Made by a program: the position numbers and the translations under genes. This document shows, piece after piece, positions 1 through 11,838 of a stretch of 64,000 nt of DNA. This DNA is from Gigaspora rosea (taxonomy: Eukaryota; Glomeromycota; Glomeromycetes; Diversisporales; Gigasporaceae). The DNA lies in contig QKWP01000363.1 of assembly GCA_003550325.1 (NCBI GenBank), forward strand, positions 6,333 through 70,332. The letters run 5' to 3'. Numbering within the stretch: the first letter of the stretch is position 1; each line of letters begins with the position of its first letter. Under the pieces are notes generated by a model that did no database searches, was not told the DNA's origin, and was given only the letters and a program-made list of their open reading frames with translations.

Positions 1-475
1 CTTCCTGATGTGCTTCAATTGTAAAAATCTTGACAAATTTTACTTTTTTGATATACTTGCATATATATGATGTAAATCTTATCAGAAATAGAATTTGGAA
101 ATTTTTTGTCTGTCCGCACGCGTGTCTATATTTGTGCTTTAATGTTACCAACATATGCATATTAACGCGATTGTGTAATATGATGAACATTATATGATGA
201 GCTCCGCACATGTCATGCTACGCATTAGCCTAGTGGTATTGTAAAAAACTAAAAATTGTTACAATCTTACTTGATTACAATACATAATTAAAGTTGTTAA
301 TTTTGTATTGAAAATGTAATTTGCATTATAAATTACTATAAAAATTCTGTTACAAAATTCTCTCTCTATTTAGTAACTACAGTATATAGTTAAAATTGAG
401 TTAATAAAAAATTTTATTACAACCTTAGTCATTATTTTAGTGATATACAGTATTTTATTACAGTATAGAATAAGC
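1..475. repeat. Degenerate AT-rich interspersed repeat (family R5)
   Basis: No gene is seen. From about 240 onward the sequence carries worn copies of a roughly 100-125 bp unit whose landmarks are TTCTGTTACAAAA, a 'TAGTAACTACAGTATATAG' block and 'GTTAAAATTGAGTTA'. The same unit recurs at 1880-1990, 2330-2500, 17640-18000 and as a long array at 36840-38110. Confidence 0.5.
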
Positions 476-633
476 AGGACCCTAAAATGGGTGGCAATCA
501 AATCGCCGACAATCACTTCACAGATATCAACCTACACCAACAATCATTTTACCGACAAGATTTTTTTATCGACACAAAATTCCCAACACTTGATTTACTA
601 ACAAGTTCCTTTTTACCGACAAGTTGATTTTAC

Positions 634-930
634 CAGGACCCCGGACATGTAGTACAGAGGTCATACATTACGCATTTCAGCAAAAACCCCCCAAAATTTG
701 AAAAGCAAAAAATCAGTTTTTGGCAATTATTTTGGTATCCAGTGGTCCAATTTGAATGAATTTTTTTTAAAATGAAGTCCCAGTGAGGTGCATCTAACAA
801 AAAAAAGTTCATTCAATTCTGATTAATGGATCAAAAGTTATTTAAATAAATAGATTTTGTTATTTTTAGCAAATTAGATCAAAATTGGCCAAAATCCAGT
901 TATGACCTATATGAGTGATGTTCGGGGTCT
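634..930. mobile_element. hAT-type MITE, innermost of the 0.5-1.9 kb nest
   Basis: The ends CAGGACCCCGGACAT and ATGTTCGGGGTCT are inverted matches. The flanks GATTTTAC (626-633) and TATTTTAC (931-938) agree at 7 of 8 positions and fit an 8-bp target duplication. It interrupts an ACCGACAA array. Its interior has no reading frame of note. Confidence 0.6.
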
Positions 931-1206
931 TATTTTACTGACACACACTTCACCGATAGTTACATTTACAGACAAAATCAACTTACCACAAGCTCATTTT
1001 ACCAAAAATAGAATATACCAACAAGCCTATTCTACTGACAATACAATTCGTCGACTATATGATTTGCTGACAATACAATTGCTAACAATACAACTCGTTG
1101 ACATATGAGACCACAGCAATGTAATAAACTACTAAGAATAATTACTTCTTATGCAATTTATTAATAATGACAACAAAAATTGCACATGTTATTAATGATG
1201 ATAATA

Positions 1207-1396
1207 ATAATTATTGTCACAGCTAATGCTAAAGTTATGACCTTTTTTGATATAAAATTTTAAAATTCGTTTTTGTCTTATAGAGTTAGACTAGGGTTTG
1301 GGTATAGATTTCATATTTATAGAGTATATGTGGATTTTAGCAGGGCTTATAGTTTCAAATTGAGACCCTATAACTTCAGCATCAACTGTGATACTT
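1207..1396. mobile_element. Miniature element, family R2
   Basis: About 190 bp with inverted ends: AATTATTGTCACAGCTAATG at the left, and TCAGCATCAACTGTGATA at the right. A better preserved relative lies at 34361-34570 and shares the interior block 'GTGTGGATTTTAGCTGGGTT' in diverged form. It sits inside the ACCGACAA element. Confidence 0.5.
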
Positions 1397-1994
1397 AAGG
1401 CATTTGGCGAATTGTTTGTCGGCGAATTGTTTGTTAGTGAATTGTATTGTTGGTAGAATAATCTTGTCGGTAAATTTTATTTTCGGTAAAATGAACTTGT
1501 CGGTAAGTTGATTTTGTCGGTAAAATTAACTGTCGGTGAAGTGTTTGTCAGTAAAATTAACGTGTCGGTGAAAACATGCCTGTCAGCAAATCAAGTGTCG
1601 GTGAGTTATTTGTTGGTAAAAAAAGCTTGTCGATAAAATGATTGTCAGTGTAGTATTATGTCTGTAAAGTGATTGTCGGTGAAATAATACGAATTCCCTA
1701 AAATATATATAAATAGGTCAGGTTAATTATAGGGTTACTAAAAGGAAAGATATACAAAAAAACTTCAAAAATAAGCAAAAAAATTACTATAAATAGAAAG
1801 ATCTGCATAAAAAACCTCAAAAATAAGCAAACTTATACCTGACCTATCTATGTATATTTTGGGGTCCTGAATAAGCCATTGTAGTTTATATTGTTAATGG
1901 AAAAAGCTTAATTAGTTTGTATTAAAGTAAATAATTTCTTTTATAAATTATGCGATAAAGTTCTGTTACAAACTTACTTAACAGGTAATACTGT

Positions 1995-2300
1995 ATATTT
2001 ATAAAATAAGCAACCTTCAAAAGAAGCTAAACCCTTATTTTTTCAAAAATTTTAAAAAAATTATTAGTAGTTGTTTATATAAATCTAAATTTTACTAAGT
2101 AAAACTCAAAAATACAATTAAGTAAAGTTGTTCAGGTCATCAAAATACACTCATAGTAAAATTTAGTGGTATTTGGGCAACCTTTTATTAGTAACTTTTT
2201 AATTTTTCATAATATTCAACAATTTGAAAATAAGCTACCTAATGTTTATTGTGTAACTTTTGGCCTTAAAGGGTATCTTATTTTTGGAAATATATAGTAC
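1995..2300 (+). mobile_element. MITE family R4 (TGTCCAAAAATAAGCTA ends)
   Basis: The interior (AGTAAAGTTGTTCAG, then 'TTTAGTGGTATTTGGGCAAC') matches copies at 8262-8455 (inverted) and 45235-46565. The right end reads 'TATCTTATTTTTGGA', inverted relative to the left end of the better copy at 45.2 kb. The left end is eroded. Confidence 0.5.
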
Positions 2301-3685
2301 ATTTAAGATTGTATTATATTAAAATTATTGTAGCTCTATCAAGAATTACTATAAAAATTCTCATACAAAACTTGCTCATTGTTCTAATATTCACAATATG
2401 TGACTAGAGTTGAATTTGTTCATATTAAATTTGTTATTTATTTCTATCATGAAATACTGTTATTAACTTTACATTCTAACAATACATAATATGTAACTTA
2501 CTAATGCATATTAATAATGTTGTAAAGATACAAAGTGCAGGCAATAATCAAAAATCAATTTTTTAAAAAAATAATATAAATAAATAACAACTAATATTAA
2601 TTCATAGTAATAGATAATTACAAATGATAATGAATCTATTACAAATAATTATACAAATAAATATAATTACAGATTTAATAGTATTATTATAACTGATCAC
2701 TTTATTTTAAATTTTTACAGTTTTTGGATATAGCAAATCATAATAACAAAGTTCAATTATATTATAATATTAGTCTTCTAATATAAAATATTGATTATTA
2801 TAACCATATTATAATTTTGTCATTGTCAGCTACTATTTTAAATATTGTAATTAATTTTTCTGCCTAGATCACATTTCAGATCATATTTTTAGATCAGATC
2901 CAATTAAAAATATTACAACATACAAACACAAAATTAAAAATATAGATAAATGCCTTTCTGATATTTAATCAATTAATTATCTATATTTTATTTAAATCAA
3001 TCATAAATTTTAATATAATTGATATTTTTCAATTATAAATAAAAGTCAATTTGTATAATAAAAAATTAAAGTAATTGTGAAAAAAAAGTTATATAAGAGT
3101 GCATAAGGCCAATACATTATGAGATTACCTGATAGTTATTTGCTATATTTAACTAATCAAATCATAAAATTAATTAATCCTGTATCAGTTCAAAAATCAA
3201 ATAAATGATTAAACTTAATTATCATATTACAATATAAAAAATATATATAAAATAGGATGTTTTAATATGTAAATCCCCAAATAATATTTATATTGCACTA
3301 TTTAAACAAATTGCTAAAGATGTGCTTTATGTATTATATTATGCATGCAGCATTATGCAATGCATAATGCTACATAATGTATGCAAGACTTGTAAAATTT
3401 AAAAATGCATATAGAGATTATTATTCAATTAAAATAATGCAATTGCTTTTATTCTAACAATATTTTTTTATATTAGAACTTATAAATTAATTGATATTCT
3501 ACTACAAATCGATAGTAGTTACACTAATTAAGTGTGACAAAAGATCATTGTAAAAGTAATTAAATGGGCAATTTTCTGCTTTAACTTACTTAATTTTTAC
3601 AAATTTTATAGCTCCTTTTTCAATTTTAAGCTTTTTATAGCTATTTTAGCACAAGTCTAAATAAAACTTTACTATTTTATAATTA
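2301..3685. other. AT-rich intergenic DNA
   Basis: No gene is seen. Contents are worn R5 units (2330-2500), long A/T runs and a near-perfect palindrome around 3350-3370 (GCATTATGCAATGCATAATG). A similar GCATAATGC-rich stretch lies at 8045-8100. Confidence 0.5.
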
Positions 3686-3745
3686 CAGTTAGACCTCTCT
3701 ATAGTCATCTAGTTGGTTGTGCCCTATTGTAGTGCTTGTACAGAG

Positions 3746-4142
3746 TAGGGTGTCCAGGATTATGCGAAAGCATAATATGCGCATAATTTACCAAATTTTT
3801 GCATCATATATGCTTCGCATAATTCGACCAAAAAAAGCACTCAGATCACATGACTGAAATATGATTGGTTGGATTAAATTTATTCAGAACTTAATTGTAA
3901 TTTGGAGACAGAGTAATATATGAGAAAATGAATGAACCTAAATTACGAGCATGGCTGAGTTAAAATTTTCAGTAAATGTCTGAAAAATTCCGAAGAATAG
4001 AAACAATTACATGTAGTGTACAATAATAAAAAATCGCATAATCGATCGCATAATTTTAAATTTATTTTGCATCCATCGCATAATCAACCTCAGATCGCAC
4101 GCATAATTTACTTCATTGCATCGCATAATCCTGGACACCCTA
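3746..4142. mobile_element. hAT-type MITE with TAGGGTGTCCAGG ends
   Basis: 397 bp with 21-bp near-perfect inverted ends (TAGGGTGTCCAGGATTATGC). The 8-bp target duplication GTACAGAG (3738-3745, 4143-4150) is perfect. Beneath the ends are repeated GCATAAT motifs in both orientations. It has no coding capacity. The perfect duplication suggests a fairly recent insertion into R1 copy 1. Confidence 0.85.
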
Positions 4143-4157
4143 GTACAGAGGTGTGAC

Positions 4158-4336
4158 AGGACCCTGAAATATACATAGATAGGTCAGGTTAATTATAGTG
4201 TTACTAAAAAAGGAAAGATCTGCAAAAAATCTTCAAAAATAAGCAAAAAATTACTATAAATAGAAAAGATCTGTATAAAAAACCTAAAAAATAAATAAAT
4301 TCATACCTGACCTATCTATGTATATTTTGGGGTCCT
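4158..4336. mobile_element. hAT-type MITE, family A, unbroken copy
   Basis: 179 bp. Inverted ends run from AGGACCCTGAAATATACATA to a matching right arm ending TTTTGGGGTCCT, about 33 bp each. The target duplication is GGTGTGAC / GGTGTAAC (7 of 8). It inserted a few bases from the GTACAGAG duplication of the preceding MITE, again inside R1 copy 1. Confidence 0.8.
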
Positions 4337-5038
4337 GGTGTAACTATATATAAAATACCTTGCCATAGTCATGTGCCCATAGGCCAATGAGTATTTAATC
4401 TAATATATAATTTTAATATATTGAAAAACTATTAAAAAAAATTTAAAATGTTTAATAGTAAATGACTTTTGATCCAGTGGTCTAATTTGGATAAAATGAC
4501 TACCAGAGTGCTTGTTTCAATAAGACAATTCTATTGAGTCTACAATCATCCAATTTAATTACAAAATCCAAGATTACTAAGATTTTTCACTCAGATGTTT
4601 AAATTTAATCAATTCTTAAAAACATAAAGTGACACAGATTCTTAATTCTCAGGAACTTGTAATTAGATTTTAATGATTTTGGGCTCATTAGAATTATCTC
4701 TTTGCAATAAACATTTTAGTAGTTGTTTTATACAAATCAGATTATTGAATCAAAAGATATTTGCTGTCAAATCTTTAATAAGCTTTAATAGATAATTTTA
4801 AATATTCATGAATATGAATATTGGCTAATTAGATTTTATAATCAGTACTTAATTAAAAATTGGTAACTATAATAAGGGTTATTATTAATAAATTGCCAAA
4901 TTTTTATAGTGATAGTAATTATAAGTGATTTGTAACTATAATGAGGTTTTTTACTATAATTTAAGTCTATTGCACAATATTAGGTACTTAAATAAAGGTA
5001 TGACTATATGGGGTTGACTATAGGAAGGTCTGACTGTA

Positions 5039-6090
5039 TTGTTTTCAAGTCTGGCTTATTTATTTTTTGATATTTGTAGCTTTTTTTTTATGTCACTTGC
5101 ACTTTAAACTTAGCTGAATATGTATTTATCCAATTTTTGTGCTTATGCTTAGAACATCTTCCTTTTCTTTTCTTTTTCTACCTTTCAGATGCTACAAATT
5201 CTTGAAAAGTCTCTTGTGCAGTTAATTAATTGTGAGGATTAGTATAGTGCATTATTATACATGTTTCATGTAACAACCTGTGCTTTTTTGAAAGCTTATT
5301 TGCACAAATATATATAAAATATATAACCATGTAAATAACTATATTTCATAAGAAGTAAAACTGGATTTAGCTTTACTTTCATTAATAAGACTAATATTTA
5401 GATAATTTTAAAATTTTTATAGTTGGTAGTATTTAAAATTCTTATAGTGGATAAAGACTCTGTTTGATTTGTTGGGTTTTCAAATTCTTATAGCAGAGCA
5501 AAGACTATTTTGCCAGGTTATTTTTAAGATCCTCATACTATATTTCAGATGAATGCTTTTAAAATTCTCATAGCAGTTGAAACTTTATATAGTCAGGTTA
5601 TTTTAAAATTTTTTATTAGGAGAAGACTAAATTGGTCAAATGATTTTTGAAGTTTTTTTTTAACCTTGCAAAGACTATATTTAGTCAGATTATTTTAAAT
5701 TTTCATAGATGGCAAGATTTGGTAATTTTTAAAATTCTTATAACTAGGAGATTATACATGAGGATGAAAGCATTTCGGGTTCTAAAACCTGAAATTAAAA
5801 TTTGAAGATGAAATTGTTTTTGACCTATTTTACTTGAAAGATGAAATTATTTGATACTTTTTTTGAATAGACGAAATTATAAGGAACATATCTATATAAA
5901 TTTTATTTGCTCTTCCTTATAAAAAATTTTAATTTTCTCTAATGAAGACGAAATAGGCCTTTTTCAAAAATCAATTTCAGTGGCATCACTATAGGAGATT
6001 ATTAAAATTTTTAATTGTTGTATGAAGAATTAATAGGGTAGAAAACATTTTAAAGTTCTTATAATCTTGAAATCACATTTGAAATTAATA
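5039..6090. repeat. AT-rich spacer with degenerate 60-80 bp repeats
   Basis: No gene is seen. Between about 5400 and 5760 a unit recurs with landmarks TTTTAAAATTCTTATAG and CAAAGACTATATTTAGTCAG, roughly five worn copies. The remainder is A/T-rich, including a patch with repeated GATGAAATTA (5760-5990). Confidence 0.4.
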
Positions 6091-6092
6091 TA

Positions 6093-6843
6093 CAGTCTGC
6101 CTCTCTATAATCACCAAGTCTGCCGCGCCCTAATTTGGTGATTGTATAGAGGGGTGACTATAAATAAATTCCTTTGTCATAGTCATGTGACCAAAGGCCA
6201 TTAAGATATTTGCGCATTTTGAAATTATTAAAAATTTTAAAATGTTTGATAGTGAATAACTATTGATCCAGTGGCCCAATTTTGATAAAACAACTATTAG
6301 AGTGTTTGATTCAATGAGATGGTTCTAAAAAGTCCAAAATTATCCAAATCTAATTACAAAATGTTAAGATCTTTAAGAATTTTTTACTCAGATGTTTAAA
6401 TTTAATCAATTCTTAAACATGTAAAGTGAAGCAAATCCTTAACCATCTCAGGAGCGTGTAATTCGATTTTAATGATTTTGGGCACATTAGAATCATTACA
6501 TTATGACGAACATTTTGGTAGTTGTTCCATCCAAATCAGACCACTGGATCAAAAGTTATTTGCTGTCAAACCTTTAAGAATTTTTAATAGAATATTTAAA
6601 TAAACATGAATATGAATATTGGCCAATCAGATTTTTATAATCCATATTTAGTCAAAATTGGTGACTATAACGAGGTTATTATTAATAAAATGGATAAAAA
6701 AATCAAAATTTTTTGGTGATAATGATTATAAGTGATATGTGATTATAATGAGTTTTTTACTATATTTTAAGTCCATTGCACAATATTGGGTGATTATATA
6801 GAGGTATGACTATATGGGCTGTGCCTATAGAGAGGTCAAACTG
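6093..6843. mobile_element. Pogo-type element R1, copy 2
   Basis: 751 bp. It starts CAGTCTGCCTCTCTATAATC and ends with the inverted CTATAGAGAGGTCAAACTG, between TA dinucleotides (6091-6092, 6844-6845). This is the cleanest copy of R1. A second inner pair, 'GGTGATTGTATAGAGG' and 'GGTGATTATATAGAGG', lies just inside the two ends. No transposase frame. Confidence 0.75.
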
Positions 6844-7018
6844 TATTTATATAAAATAGTTTATCTAATTGGTTCTATATGTTAAAGACTTATTTTTAAC
6901 AAACTAATCTATAAGTTGTTTTGACTTTTTTTTTTATGGTTGCAACAAATAAAAATATTAAAACAGTTGCTCAATATTTAAAAGTTAAAAAATTATATTG
7001 GGATAATTAAGATAAGGA

Positions 7019-7244
7019 AAAAGCTATTTGTAATAGCCTGTTACACACTTATTTGTAACAGCCCATAAGGCCACATTAATATTAAAATAGGATTAGATTA
7101 GGGTTGGGGTCAAAATTAATACAGAATTGCGAGATGATCATTTTTTGTTAGAAGTGCAATAGGTGTTGTCTTAGTACAATTTTGAGTTAGAGGTAAAGGC
7201 TGTTACAAATAAGAGTGTAACAAGCTGTTACAAATAACATTAAA
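7019..7244. mobile_element. MITE with about 42-bp inverted repeats
   Basis: About 226 bp. Left arm: 'CTATTTGTAATAGCCTGTTA' followed by CACACTTATTTGTAACAGCC. Right arm: GGCTGTTACAAATAAGAGTG followed by the complement of the rest. Each arm holds two tandem TTATTTGTAACAGC units. No clear target duplication. Confidence 0.65.
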
Positions 7245-8260
7245 TTTTATGAACAAGTGAAAATAATAGCAACATAAAAAAATTATAAGTAAAGAGCGAT
7301 GCATATCAGACCTATACAATAAAATAGTTATTATATATAACTAACTTACATATCTATACAACAACTATTATATATTGTTATATAGAATGAGAAAAAAATA
7401 GTTAAATAGTCCTATTTAAAAAATTTTGTTTATATATAGTATAAATAGTAGATTATCACTAGGAAAACGGATACCCATTATTGTCTGAAGCAAAAATAAA
7501 CATTGGGCTGATCTGTGTCGATCTCTAAAGCTGATTGGCTGCACATAACTGGAATCCAATACAAAATTGTGGCCATTGCTGTACTATAGAGTCCTCGCTA
7601 TGCTTTGGACAATAAAAAAATAAGAGTGGACTTGATAATTTGAAATTGTAAATTTAAATATATAAATAAACCTGTAATAAATCATTAAATAATATAGATC
7701 ATTTACTATTGATTTGTGACAGATCATCAATTAAGTATATTCATTTCAATTTGTAGCAATAGTTTTTAGCAAACAAATTTCTTGACAAAACTACTACTAC
7801 TATATTTTGTAGTCTCTGATTTTGCTATTAATATTTAATCACTAGTCTTAATTTAATAAAATACAGTAAGTTATTGTATTAGTAATACAACCCAACTTAA
7901 CCACTTTTGAACTTACTAATAACTTGAACTTGTTCTTGCTGATTTCAGCAATTTGAAAGTGTGCTAATTAGTTATATACTACTATTATATGCATTAGTAT
8001 TATTCTTAATAAAAAACTAATAAAGTAATTATATTAAATAAAGATGCAGGATTGCATAATGCATCAACCTGCATAATGTCACATTATGCAATGTGAAGAC
8101 AAAAAAATTTGCATTTGTATATTACTACAAATTGCCTAGATAGTGCAATAAAATAATATATGATTATTGTCTGATTTTAATTGATAATATGATTACAATT
8201 AAACACTTAAACTTTATCTAAATCAGTATGATATATTATAAAATGGTAAAAATTATTTAC
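7245..8260. other. AT-rich intergenic DNA
   Basis: No gene is recognised. A slightly less AT-rich patch at 7490-7620 has no convincing frame. The remainder is A/T-rich with GCATAATGC-type palindromes at 8045-8100. Confidence 0.4.
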
Positions 8261-8261
8261 T

Positions 8262-8455
8262 ATATATGTCCAAAAACAAGCTATCTTTTTAGATCAAAAA
8301 TTACATGAAAAAATGTGAATAGCTTAGTTTTGAATTGTTGGATTTTTAAAAAAATTGAAAAATGTACAAATAAAATGTTGTCCAAATAACACCAAATTCT
8401 TTTATTAGATTACTTTAAAATTCTGAACAACTTATTTAATTTCCTTTTAAAAAAA
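8262..8455 (-). mobile_element. MITE family R4, inverted and worn copy
   Basis: It starts TATATGTCCAAAAACAAGCT, the R4 end. Further in, 'TTGTCCAAATAACACCAAAT' and 'TTCTGAACAACTTATTTAAT' are the reverse complement of the R4 core. The far end is lost in A-rich sequence. Confidence 0.45.
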
Positions 8456-8509
8456 AAAAGAGCTAAATTTAAAGTTATCACATAAATATTGTACTTAATT
8501 TTCTATTAT

Positions 8510-8990
8510 TTTTCAAAGTAGTATTAAAATTCTAATTAAGTTCCAATTTATAATTCCTTTCGTCCTACTTAACGAATTTTCAAGTATTCTATAAGATGAA
8601 TGCTCAGAGTCCACATTATTAATAGAGAGAAAAAAAAATAAAGCATAGTTTTATACTTTGACTTTAAATGAATTACTAGTGAAAATTTCTAGGTAATTTA
8701 ACGCCTAGATAATAAGTTGATACATTTTAAATATCTATTTCATATAGTTAAAACAATATTGATAGATTTAAGGAAGATTAAAACTTCTCTGATTGGCTCC
8801 ACATGTTGTTTGTGGTGACGGTGTAAGGCATATAAGTTATTAATAATAATATTATGACAAAATCTTTGTTGGCATAGCATTGCTTAATTTGTTCGTGAGG
8901 CACCTCTATAGTATATGATGTAACAATAACACGAAATTACTTGTATTTTTTTTAGTAAAAAACCAGGCTCTAAAATGTTTGAAGAGGGTT
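8510..8990 (-). repeat. Duplicate of the Sel1-kinase distal 5' flank
   Basis: This stretch matches 14190-14730 upstream of the Sel1-kinase at 11838-13807 in the same orientation, for example 'CAAGTATTCTATAAGA', then 'GAATGCTCAGAG', and 'GATTGGCTC.ACATG'. No kinase exon remains on either side, so it is the stranded upstream flank of a lost or moved copy. A shorter related piece lies at 51500-51640. Confidence 0.6.
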
Positions 8991-9197
8991 AATTAGGCGG
9001 TTTGAAGTTAAAATTTTATATTTTTGGATAGGGGAACGTGTGATTAAACAAACAATAAAATCAAACAATGTCGCAACAACAAAACAATCAAATTATAGAA
9101 AAATTTGTAAAATGACAAAACAGACAAGTAAAACGGAAATATAATTCTATTTTGGAAGTTATTGATAAAAATATTAGAGAGAAAATTTTGTTTACAG

Positions 9198-9304
9198 AAA
9201 ATCTCGAAATAGCGCGCAGGGTGGAATTACAAAATTTGGCCTGATTTAAGTATAATTCGGGACAAGATTCGGAATGATGCCCATGCTCGCTATTTCGAGA
9301 TTTT
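9198..9304. repeat. Short perfect inverted repeat
   Basis: AAAATCTCGAAATAGCG (9198-9214) and its exact reverse complement (9288-9304) bound a 107-bp block. It sits at the outer edge of the large inverted duplication and may mark an element or hairpin at that breakpoint. No target duplication is evident. Confidence 0.6.
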
Positions 9305-9305
9305 A

Positions 9306-11838
9306 CTATATACGGACCTAACCTTAGCCTAATTCTGCATAAAGTGGCCCTAATACTAAGGTTAATTCAACAAAATATATAAGTCAGCTAGACGTTCTCT
9401 GAATATAAAAACAGGTAGATATAATTAAGTTTATTTTATTTTAATTAGAAGTTATTATATTTAAACTTCATGTAAACATTGTATGCCAGAATTAATTTTT
9501 ATTGCAATATACAGATATCATACACTTGTAACACATACACTTTTGGTATATGTACCTCTAGAGAAAATTGTATATTGAAAGCTAAAATGCTCCAATTAAC
9601 CAATTTTGAGATTTCAATTTTAGCTTTTTAAAGTCGCTGCAAACTAATTTCAAATCAAGAATTGTGAAATATAAATACACATGTTTGTATACACATACAC
9701 TATATATTACTTTATGCTATATAGATTCAAAGAAATGTGCTAAACTATTTAACATGTTGTCATATGACTTTAAGTAAATTAAAGTCGGAAATGTTGACTT
9801 CTGAGGCTACTTCAGTCGAATTAGTTTTAACACCTTTAATCGTATATAAAATACACTTATCATTACAGGGCTCACTTTATTAAAGAACAACAAATCACAA
9901 AATACCTATTTAAAATCAAATCTGAATAAGGTGAAATGCAAAATTCAAGTATTAATTCGAAAGTAAGCTGAATATTCTATAAAATTAGGAAGTTATAAAA
10001 TATCAATAACTATGCATACTTAAATATTCAGTAAACATATTAGGCTTTTAACAGATACCAATAAAGTTTATATTCAGTATGAATCTTGGATAGGATGTTT
10101 TCGTTAAATAACGTTCAAATATTTTTATTCTAATAAGTTTTATACTCCATTATTTAATAACAGACTTAAATATTAATCTTCTTAAAATTATGTAAAACTA
10201 AATTTTTTACCACAGTTGCATTAATATTAAAAAGCAAAAGTGTTTATATGAGTGGCTATTATTTAATAATTATAATTTAATCAAAATAAGGAATCATAGT
10301 TTAAAAGTTTAAAGAGTTTTATAAGTCTCCTATTTTAAAAATTATAAAATTCAGATACAAAGCATTCTGGCTATAAAATTTAAAGTTTAAAATTGTTAGC
10401 GTATAATAGGAGAAATTCTCAATGAATTTCCTCAACTCAGCCAAGTTGAAGAAATGCTTATTGCACAAGTTATTCTTATATTTACTTTTCACAAGCTTCA
10501 AGGCGGGCAATTAGGATATCGAGAAAATGTAATAAACTTTTCCAAAGTATCCAAGAGTTTATTACAAAACTACCTCAAAACTTTCCATAATTGATACTTT
10601 AATTATTTGTAAACTTGGACAATGCATTACTTCATTTCAAGACTTTTAAGCAAAATGTTCAAATAATTTAATCTGGTTAAGATATCTCAAAAAATATTGA
10701 ACCTTTTATTCCAATATTGAAATCGACCAGAATATATTGCAAACCTTTTCAGAGAATAGTTCTATATTTACGATTATGCACTACTTCAACAGAGATTAGC
10801 CAAAGATCAAAGATTATTATTCTTATAATTTAGAATTTTAAATTAATGCTTGCTCACATAAGTATTGTATAAAATAAACCATAATAAAATTTTGTTCTAA
10901 AATTGCCAGGAATCGTTCGAAATACAGAAGTTTAAAAAAAATCGTATAAAAAATGTATAAAACTGTATAAAAACATGCACATCCAATAAGCATCCTTTAA
11001 ATGGACCAGTTTTTCCGAACTTAATTGGATAATTTCAGAACTTTCTGAACAATTTCAATATATTTTGTTTATATGAAATTTATACAATAATATACTGATT
11101 TAAATTAACATATTCTCATTATTAATATATATAGTCCGGTGCAAAAAAATTTGTACCTCAAATAGCTCTGATTCAAATATTTTTTGTACAAATTAATTTT
11201 GGATTTTTTTTAATTTAATATACTTATTAGGTTACCGGATAAATTTATTAATTGTAACTTTTTTTAACAATTTTTACTATATAATTTACTATAGTAATCT
11301 ATAGTAATTTATATATACGCGTATATAGTAAAAAAATCAAATTACCTCACTTTAAAGCTTAATTTCTTCACAACTAGTGATTTAATTTTGCTCAAGTTTT
11401 AACTATATCTTTATCATATGCACATTAATGCACTTGCATAGTACAAGCTCATAGAACTGCATGATGGTTGCGAAAATATTTAAAATATCTTTTTTTTTAA
11501 AAAAAATTTTTAAATTTTTTTTTGAATACAGCAAATAGTACATGCAAAATTATTAAAATAAAACAATGTTAAAACAATAAAAATAATGTAATAAGTTAGA
11601 TAAAAACCTATTTTATTTGATATTAAAAAATTTTTAATAATTAATCAAAAATATAAAAACTTTTACTAAGAGTTAAAATTACAAAACTTTTTGAAGTACA
11701 AATCTTTATGCACTGGACTATATGTATTGTTATAAATTTATTTAGAATTTAAATGTTTAATAAATAACAGATAAGGCTCCAGCCTTACAAAACGGCATGC
11801 CGTTTACTCGTAAATACATAGTAATATTAATTGATTTT
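9306..11838. repeat. Left arm of a 2.2-2.5 kb inverted duplication
   Basis: Read on the minus strand, this sequence matches 26372-28577 on the plus strand along its whole length. Matching landmarks include 'CTTTGATCTTTGGCTAAT', 'TTTGCAATATATTCTGGTC', 'TAGCCACTCATATAAAC' and 'TAGGCTAAGGTTAGGTCCG'. It begins at the 3' end of the Sel1-kinase (11838) and runs outward. The MITE at 11132-11720 is absent from the other arm. No gene is recognised in it; short open stretches such as 10319-10510 show no known motif. Confidence 0.85.
11132..11720. mobile_element. Mariner-type MITE with Sailor-like ends
   Basis: 589 bp. The left end TAGTCCGGTGCAAAAAAATT and the inverted right end (TAGTCCAGTGCATAAAGATT when read inward) are flanked by TA duplications (11130-11131, 11721-11722). 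The ends resemble those of the transposon at 52543-54257 (TAGGCCAGTGCAAAAAGATA), including the following ACCTCAAATA, so that family may have mobilised it. The other arm of the duplication preserves the empty site near 26515. Confidence 0.8.

Larger units (their letters stand above)
488..1695. mobile_element. hAT-type element with subterminal ACCGACAA arrays
   Basis: It is flanked by the duplicated 8-mer CCCTAAAA (480-487 and 1696-1703), which is one segment of the host MITE repeated, so insertion is clear. The left part (510-635 and 935-1110) is filled with degenerate copies of TTTTACCGACAA; the right part (1400-1690) has the same motif inverted as TTGTCGGTAAAA. Such arrays usually serve as transposase binding sites. 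The outermost 15 bases of the two ends match poorly. No transposase frame is present, so it is non-autonomous. It carries MITE insertions at 634-930 and 1207-1396. Confidence 0.7.
476..1868. mobile_element. hAT-type MITE, family A, split by a nested insertion
   Basis: The ends AGGACCCT and GGGGTCCT lie inside a perfect 8-bp target duplication GAATAAGC (468-475 and 1869-1876), as expected of hAT transposition. Only 476-487 and 1704-1868 belong to this element, 177 bp in all. This matches the unbroken copy at 4158-4336 (179 bp). The remainder is the inserted element at 488-1695. Confidence 0.8.
3686..5036. mobile_element. Pogo-type (Tc1/mariner) non-autonomous element R1, copy 1
   Basis: The left end CAGTTAGACCTCTCTATA and the right end TATAGGAAGGTCTGACTG are inverted repeats, flanked by TA duplications (3684-3685, 5037-5038). 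CAGT..ACCTCTCTATA ends are typical of pogo-like elements. Two hAT-type MITEs (3746-4142 and 4158-4336) interrupt it near the left end; without them it is about 760 bp, close to copy 2 (751 bp). No transposase frame is seen. Confidence 0.7.
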
